Assembly: GCA_003577275.1 (NCBI GenBank)
Contig: QEVO01000004.1
Coordinates: 1 to 64,000 of the forward strand
Reading direction: 5' to 3'
DNA length: 64,000 nucleotides
Source: Pseudomonadota bacterium
Lineage (GTDB): Bacteria > Pseudomonadota > Alphaproteobacteria > Sphingomonadales > Govanellaceae
Under the pieces are notes generated by a model. It had not been told where the DNA came from and did not search any database. It saw nothing but the letters and a program-made list of their open reading frames with translations. Position numbers and translations under genes: made by a program. Positions 60,073 through 64,000 of the stretch are shown here, in pieces (the stretch's first letter is position 1; each line of letters starts with the position of its first letter).

Positions 60073-61201
60073 TTACGCCAAATCCTCGACCGCCTCGGCG
60101 CCGCCATGCACGCGGGCGGCGAGCGAGGCGTTGAGAAACGGATCAAGATCGCCGTCGAGCACCTTGGCTGGCTGTGACGACTCCACGCCGGTGCGCAAAT
60201 CTTTCACCATCTGATAGGGCTGCAAGACGTAAGAGCGGATCTGGTGGCCCCAGCCGATGTCGGTCTTGGCCGCCGCTTCGGCGTTGGCCGCCTCCTCGCG
60301 CTTTTGCAACTCCAATTCATAAAGCCGCGCTTTGAGCATCTTCATGGCGGTGGCGCGGTTCTTGTGCTGCGAGCGTTCGTTCTGGCACTGCACCACGATA
60401 TTGGTGGGTATATGAGTGATCCTGACTGCGCTGTCGGTGGTGTTGACGTGCTGCCCGCCGGCGCCCGACGAACGATAGGTATCGATGCGCAAATCCTTGT
60501 CGTTGATGTCCACTTCGATGTTGTCGTCCACCACGGGATAGACCCAGACGCTGGCGAAACTGGTATGCCGACGGGCGTTGGAGTCAAAGGGCGAGATGCG
60601 CACCAGGCGATGCACGCCGCTTTCCGATTTCAACCACCCGTAGGCATTGTGGCCTTTGATCTGAACGGTGGCCGACTTGATGCCCGCCTCTTCGCCCACA
60701 TGCTCCTCGATGTACTCGGATTTATAGCCGTGGGCCTCGGCCCAGCGCAGATACATGCGCAAGAGCATTTGCGCCCAGTCCTGGCTTTCGGTACCGCCGG
60801 CCCCGGAGTGCACTTCGAGGTAACAATCGTAGCCGTCGGCTTCGCCGGAGAGCAGGGTTTCGACTTCCCGCGCCGAAGCGTTTTTTTCCAAGGCGCTCAA
60901 GGCGGCCATGGCCTCGCTCACCATCGCCTCGTCGCCTTCAGCTTCGGCGAGCTCGATCAAGTCGACGGTGTCGGCAAGCTCGCGCTCCACCTCCCGGCAG
61001 GCCGCAATGGCGGCCTCCAGCCGGGTGCGTTCCTGCATCAGCTTTTGGGCTTTTTCCGCGTTATCCCAAAGTTTGGGGTCTTCGACCAGGGCGTTCAGTT
61101 CATCCAGGCGGTCAAGGGCGCGATCCCAGTCAAAGATGCCTCCGTAACAGGGCGATCGACTGCTGGATTCTATCGACGGACGTTTGTGCTTCGGCGCGCA
61201 T
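60073..61201 (-). CDS. prfB: Peptide chain release factor 2, with programmed +1 frameshift
   Basis: Joined coding is 61201-61133, then 61131-60073, about 375 residues. RF2 ends translation at UGA and UAA. The first 23 codons ([13 protein letters not shown]...) reach CTT TGA at 61135-61130; a +1 shift, skipping the T at 61132, continues with [15 protein letters not shown] is in [10 protein letters not shown]-like [11 protein letters not shown], the peptidyl-hydrolysis motif. From the later ATG at 61038 only a truncated 321-residue product would result. It lies after mrcA. Confidence 0.96.
61129..61144 (-). promoter_or_regulatory. prfB frameshift site
   Basis: On the minus strand CGGAGG (61144-61139), then CAT, then CTTTGAC. 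The anti-Shine-Dalgarno match just upstream of the CTT-TGA-C slippery stop reproduces the classical E. coli prfB signal. It makes RF2 production depend on how fast RF2 reads the in-frame UGA. Confidence 0.95.
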
Positions 61202-61269
61202 GGGTACTCCTTGGCAAGCTCATATCGGCGCTCGTCTTTACATATTCAAGCGGCGGATGCAACCACCGC

Positions 61270-63750
61270 TCAATAAAGCCCGCCGGTACCGGTTTTGATC
61301 TGCGAGCTTTCGTCGGCGCCCACGCCGCCTAAGTCGCCGCCGCCATCGAGCACGGTCTGGCTGCCGCCGGGCTCGCTGCCGGGCTTGAAGGCTTCGAGAA
61401 TGGCCTTAGGCTCGCCATAGCGCGCCGGCAGCCCGGTTTGGGCGTTGACCCGCACCAGACGGATGCCTGCGGGGATGCGGAAGGGAATCGCCGGCTCTTT
61501 TTCCAGCGCCGCGGCCATGAAGTCGCGAAAGATCGGTCCCGCCACGGAGGCCCCCTGCTCCGCCTTACCGAGCGTGTGGGGCTGATCGAAGCCGACATAG
61601 ACGCCAACCGCCAGGTTGGGCGAGAAGCCGACGAACCAGGCATCATTGATGTCATTGGTGGTGCCGGTCTTGCCGGCCAGCGGCTTGCCGACGCTGGCGA
61701 CGATGCGGCCGGTGCCGCGCTGCACCACACCCTCCAGCATCGACACCACCTGATAGGCGGTCTGCGGCGAGATCACCTGGAGGCGGGTATCGGGCAATCG
61801 GGGCGGCGGCTGATCGGCCCAGCGACCGGCCGTGCAGCCGTCGCACACGCGCCCGTCATGGCGATAGACGGTCTTGCCGCGCCGGTCCTGAATGCGGTCG
61901 ATCAGCGTTGGCGTGATCTTCTTGCCGCCGTTGACCAACATGGCGTAGGCGGCGGTCAGCTTCAGGACCGTGGTTTCGCCCGAGCCCAGCGCCATGGCCA
62001 GCGTCGGCTGCATGTTGTTTTGGATGCCGAAGCGATCGGCGTAATTGGTGACGATGCCCATGCCGATATACTGCGCCAGGCGCACCGTCATCAGGTTGCG
62101 CGACATCTCGATGCCCATCCGGAGCGTGCTCGGGCCATAAAACTTCGTGCTGTAGTTTTCCGGCTTCCACCTGCCGCCGGCCTGATCGATGACAAAAGGC
62201 GCATCAAGCACCAGGCTCGATGGCGTAAACCCGGAATCGAGCGCCGCGGCGTAGACGAAGGGTTTGAACGCCGAGCCGGGCTGGCGCAGCGCCTGCGTGG
62301 CGCGGTTGAACTCGCTGGCCGCGTAATCAAAGCCGCCCACCAGCGCCAGGACGCGGCCGGTCTGCGGGTCAAGCGCCACCAGCGCTCCCGACGCCTCGGG
62401 CACTTGGCGCAAGGCATAACGGCCGGCGGGCGCGCCGGCCAGCGGCTCCACGGCGATGATATCGCCCACCGAGAGCACCTCCTGCGCCGACTTGATCGGC
62501 GGGCCTATGTAGGCATCAGGCAAACGGCGGCGAGCCCAGGTCATTTCCGCCAGAGGGATACGGCCCGCGCCGCCGTCGTCAAGACCGATGCGCGCTTCCT
62601 CGTCCGCGACCCCCAACACCACGGCGGCGCGCCAGCCCGGCATGCCGATCTTCAGATCCTGGTCGGCCAGAGCCTCGCGCCATCCCTTCTCCTTGATGGC
62701 GGCCGGCGACAGGCGGGCCAGCGGACCGCCCCAGCCATGGCGGCGGTCATAGGCGATCAGACCGCGTTGCAGCACCCGCTCGGCGATCGCCTGGAGGCGC
62801 GGCTCCAAGGTGGCGCGCACCGAAAGGCCGGCTTCATAGAGCGTCTTTTCGCCGTATCTGCGGTAAAGCTCGCGCCGCACTTCCTCGGTAAAGTAATCGG
62901 CGCGGTAGATATCGCCGCCGCGACGCTTGCGCACCACCAGCGGCGCGGCTTCCTCGGCGCGCAGCATTTGTTTGTCGATGTGGCCGTCTTCGTACATGCG
63001 CGACAGCACCCAGTTGCGCCGCGCCACCGCCGCTTTGTAGTTCCGCGTCGGGTGATAGTTGTTGGGCGCTTTGGGCAAGGCGGCAAGATAGGCCATCTCG
63101 CCCACCGTCAGCTCATCAAGCGATTTATCAAAATAGTTGAGCGCCGCCGCCGCCACCCCGTAGGAGCTGGCGCCAAGATAGATCTCGTTCAGATAGAGTT
63201 CGAGAATCTGATCCTTGGTAAAGGCCCGCTCGATGCGATAGGCAAGGATCGCCTCCTTGATCTTACGCTCGTAGCTGACCTCGTTGGTCAAGAGAAAATT
63301 CTTCGCCACCTGTTGGGTGATGGTGGAAGCGCCCACCGGACGATGACCGACCAGGGCGTTCTTGATGTTCGTAATCGCGGCGCGCACGATACCCAGATAA
63401 TCAAGTCCGGCATGGCTGTAGAAATGCTTGTCCTCGGCGGACAGAAAGGCGTGGATCACCGGCTTGGGGAAGGCCTCCACCGGCACGAACAGCCGATGCT
63501 CGCGGGCGAATTCGCCGATCAGGCTGCCGTCGCCGGCGTGAATGCGGGTGATCACCGGCGGCTCGTAGGCCGCCAGCTGCTTGTAATCCGGTAGCGCCCG
63601 TCCATAGTGGTGCAGCAGCAGAAAGAAGCCGATGACGCCGACGACGGCCAGGATGATCGCGCCGGCGACGACGCCGAGCCCAATATTCAGCCACAGCCGC
63701 CGCCGTTTATGGCTGTCGGCGATGGATTGGCCGTTGCCCACTTCGCTCAT
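61270..63750 (-). CDS. mrcA: Penicillin-binding protein 1A
   Basis: An 826-residue bifunctional peptidoglycan synthase. A membrane helix lies at about residues 20-46. The glycosyltransferase domain (about 65-240) has the catalytic Glu106 in SAEDKHFYSHAG. After an OB-like linker comes the transpeptidase with Ser493-x-x-Lys496 (GSAFKP) and Lys694-Thr-Gly (AGKTGT). It lies between a probable amidase gene and prfB, a usual alphaproteobacterial order. Confidence 0.97.
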   Translation of the reverse strand: MSEVGNGQSIADSHKRRRLWLNIGLGVVAGAIILAVVGVIGFFLLLHHYGRALPDYKQLAAYEPPVITRIHAGDGSLIGEFAREHRLFVPVEAFPKPVIHAFLSAEDKHFYSHAGLDYLGIVRAAITNIKNALVGHRPVGASTITQQVAKNFLLTNEVSYERKIKEAILAYRIERAFTKDQILELYLNEIYLGASSYGVAAAALNYFDKSLDELTVGEMAYLAALPKAPNNYHPTRNYKAAVARRNWVLSRMYEDGHIDKQMLRAEEAAPLVVRKRRGGDIYRADYFTEEVRRELYRRYGEKTLYEAGLSVRATLEPRLQAIAERVLQRGLIAYDRRHGWGGPLARLSPAAIKEKGWREALADQDLKIGMPGWRAAVVLGVADEEARIGLDDGGAGRIPLAEMTWARRRLPDAYIGPPIKSAQEVLSVGDIIAVEPLAGAPAGRYALRQVPEASGALVALDPQTGRVLALVGGFDYAASEFNRATQALRQPGSAFKPFVYAAALDSGFTPSSLVLDAPFVIDQAGGRWKPENYSTKFYGPSTLRMGIEMSRNLMTVRLAQYIGMGIVTNYADRFGIQNNMQPTLAMALGSGETTVLKLTAAYAMLVNGGKKITPTLIDRIQDRRGKTVYRHDGRVCDGCTAGRWADQPPPRLPDTRLQVISPQTAYQVVSMLEGVVQRGTGRIVASVGKPLAGKTGTTNDINDAWFVGFSPNLAVGVYVGFDQPHTLGKAEQGASVAGPIFRDFMAAALEKEPAIPFRIPAGIRLVRVNAQTGLPARYGEPKAILEAFKPGSEPGGSQTVLDGGGDLGGVGADESSQIKTGTGGLY

Positions 63751-63790
63751 ACTCTCCGCCTACCCGCGATAAAGCACTGTCTTCCCTTGA

Positions 63791-63848
63791 TAAGCGGGGA
63801 TCCAGCTCTTTGATTTTACGATGGATTCCCGCTTACGCGGGAATGACG
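63791..63848. repeat. Palindromic repeat, CGTCATTCCCGC family (partial copy)
   Basis: AAGCGGGGATCC at the left and TGGATTCCCGC-TTAC-GCGGGAATGACG at the right. The left hairpin is incomplete compared with 9346-9416 and 24851-24922. It lies between the amidase-like gene and mrcA. Confidence 0.6.
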
Positions 63849-63941
63849 AAAGAGAATTGGCCATACATGCGTCCGAATGGTACAGATTTCAGCCCCTCTG
63901 CCATAGCCGCGAAATATGTCGCGGCCGTGGCGACATATAGC

Positions 63942-64000
63942 CTACTGACTTGCCAGCTTGAGGAAGTATTGGTCAAGGGCGCTCTTCATCGCCGCGGCGA
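63942..64000 (-). CDS. C-terminal fragment, probable N-acetylmuramoyl-L-alanine amidase
   Basis: The minus-strand frame is open from the window edge to a TAG at 63944-63942 and ends AAMKSALDQYFLKLASQ. A basic helix of this kind ends many AmiC-type amidases, and an amidase gene commonly precedes mrcA in alphaproteobacteria. Only about 19 residues are visible, so the identity rests on context. Confidence 0.45.
   Translation of the reverse strand, partial: AAAMKSALDQYFLKLASQ

Noticed and set aside
61438-63594. 718-codon plus-strand ORF opposite mrcA
   Set aside because: Shadow of PBP1A, whose catalytic motifs are all on the minus strand.

Overview
This 64-kb window is chromosomal core DNA from a GC-rich alphaproteobacterium, most likely of the Rhodospirillales. 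The evidence is gene order and family content: a complete 14-gene nuo operon running into birA, coaX, rnj and mce; the clpP-clpX-lon-hupB block with tRNA-Val and tRNA-Asp between hupB and nuoA; a glnB-glnA pair behind a sigma54-type promoter; an amidase-mrcA-prfB order; a CtrA-like box; and several families of small palindromic intergenic repeats. No rRNA, prophage, CRISPR array or complete insertion sequence is visible.

Layout. 1-650: gene-free start, then a small two-helix membrane protein. 0.8-18.8 kb, all minus: nuoA-N (respiratory complex I) followed by biotin ligase, type III pantothenate kinase, RNase J and methylmalonyl-CoA epimerase, mostly with tiny gaps or 1-8 nt overlaps. 19.0-20.0 kb: tRNA-Asp, a duplicated tRNA-Val 3' end with a 31-bp tandem repeat, intact tRNA-Val, HU protein. 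20.1-26.7 kb, minus: lon, clpX, clpP, trigger factor, tRNA-Leu (protein quality control). 26.8-30.0 kb: NAD(P)HX repair enzyme, a small lipoprotein with a folded leader, tRNA-His, an aminotransferase. 30.2-32.1 kb: glnB and glnA. 32.1-39.1 kb: two unrecognised proteins, two toxin-antitoxin pairs flanking parE, and an alpha/beta hydrolase. 39.2-42.8 kb, plus: DEAD-box helicase, diguanylate cyclase, enoyl-CoA hydratase-family protein. 43.0-46.8 kb, minus: cysE, two tandem cysteine desulfurases, a 2Fe-2S ferredoxin and a TfoX-domain protein. 47.0-54.2 kb: hydrolase, anmK, tyrS, a metallo-beta-lactamase-fold protein and a large AsmA/DUF3971-like envelope protein. 54.3-58.0 kb: a MITE-like element directly before glnE, then a BCP-type peroxiredoxin. 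58.2-64.0 kb: an M23 peptidase-bactofilin pair behind a CtrA-like box, prfB with its +1 frameshift, mrcA, and the 3' end of a probable amidase gene.

How the genes fit together. GlnB, GlnA (with its adenylylation tyrosine) and GlnE form most of the P-II/glutamine synthetase circuit. CysE makes O-acetylserine for cysteine synthesis, and the desulfurases and ferredoxin use cysteine sulfur for Fe-S clusters, which complex I needs in quantity. Lon, ClpXP and trigger factor cover protein folding and degradation. The M23 peptidase, bactofilin, PBP1A, AnmK and probable amidase serve the peptidoglycan wall.

Most worth a second look: the tRNA-Val partial duplication with 31-bp repeats; a toxin gene with no usable ATG behind a near-consensus promoter and a 16-bp palindrome; the MITE-like element abutting glnE; a His-rich segment and basic tail in trigger factor; and a small protein ending in a FliM-like putative CheY-binding peptide. 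No wholly new multi-gene system is evident. All calls come from reading the sequence, without database searches.
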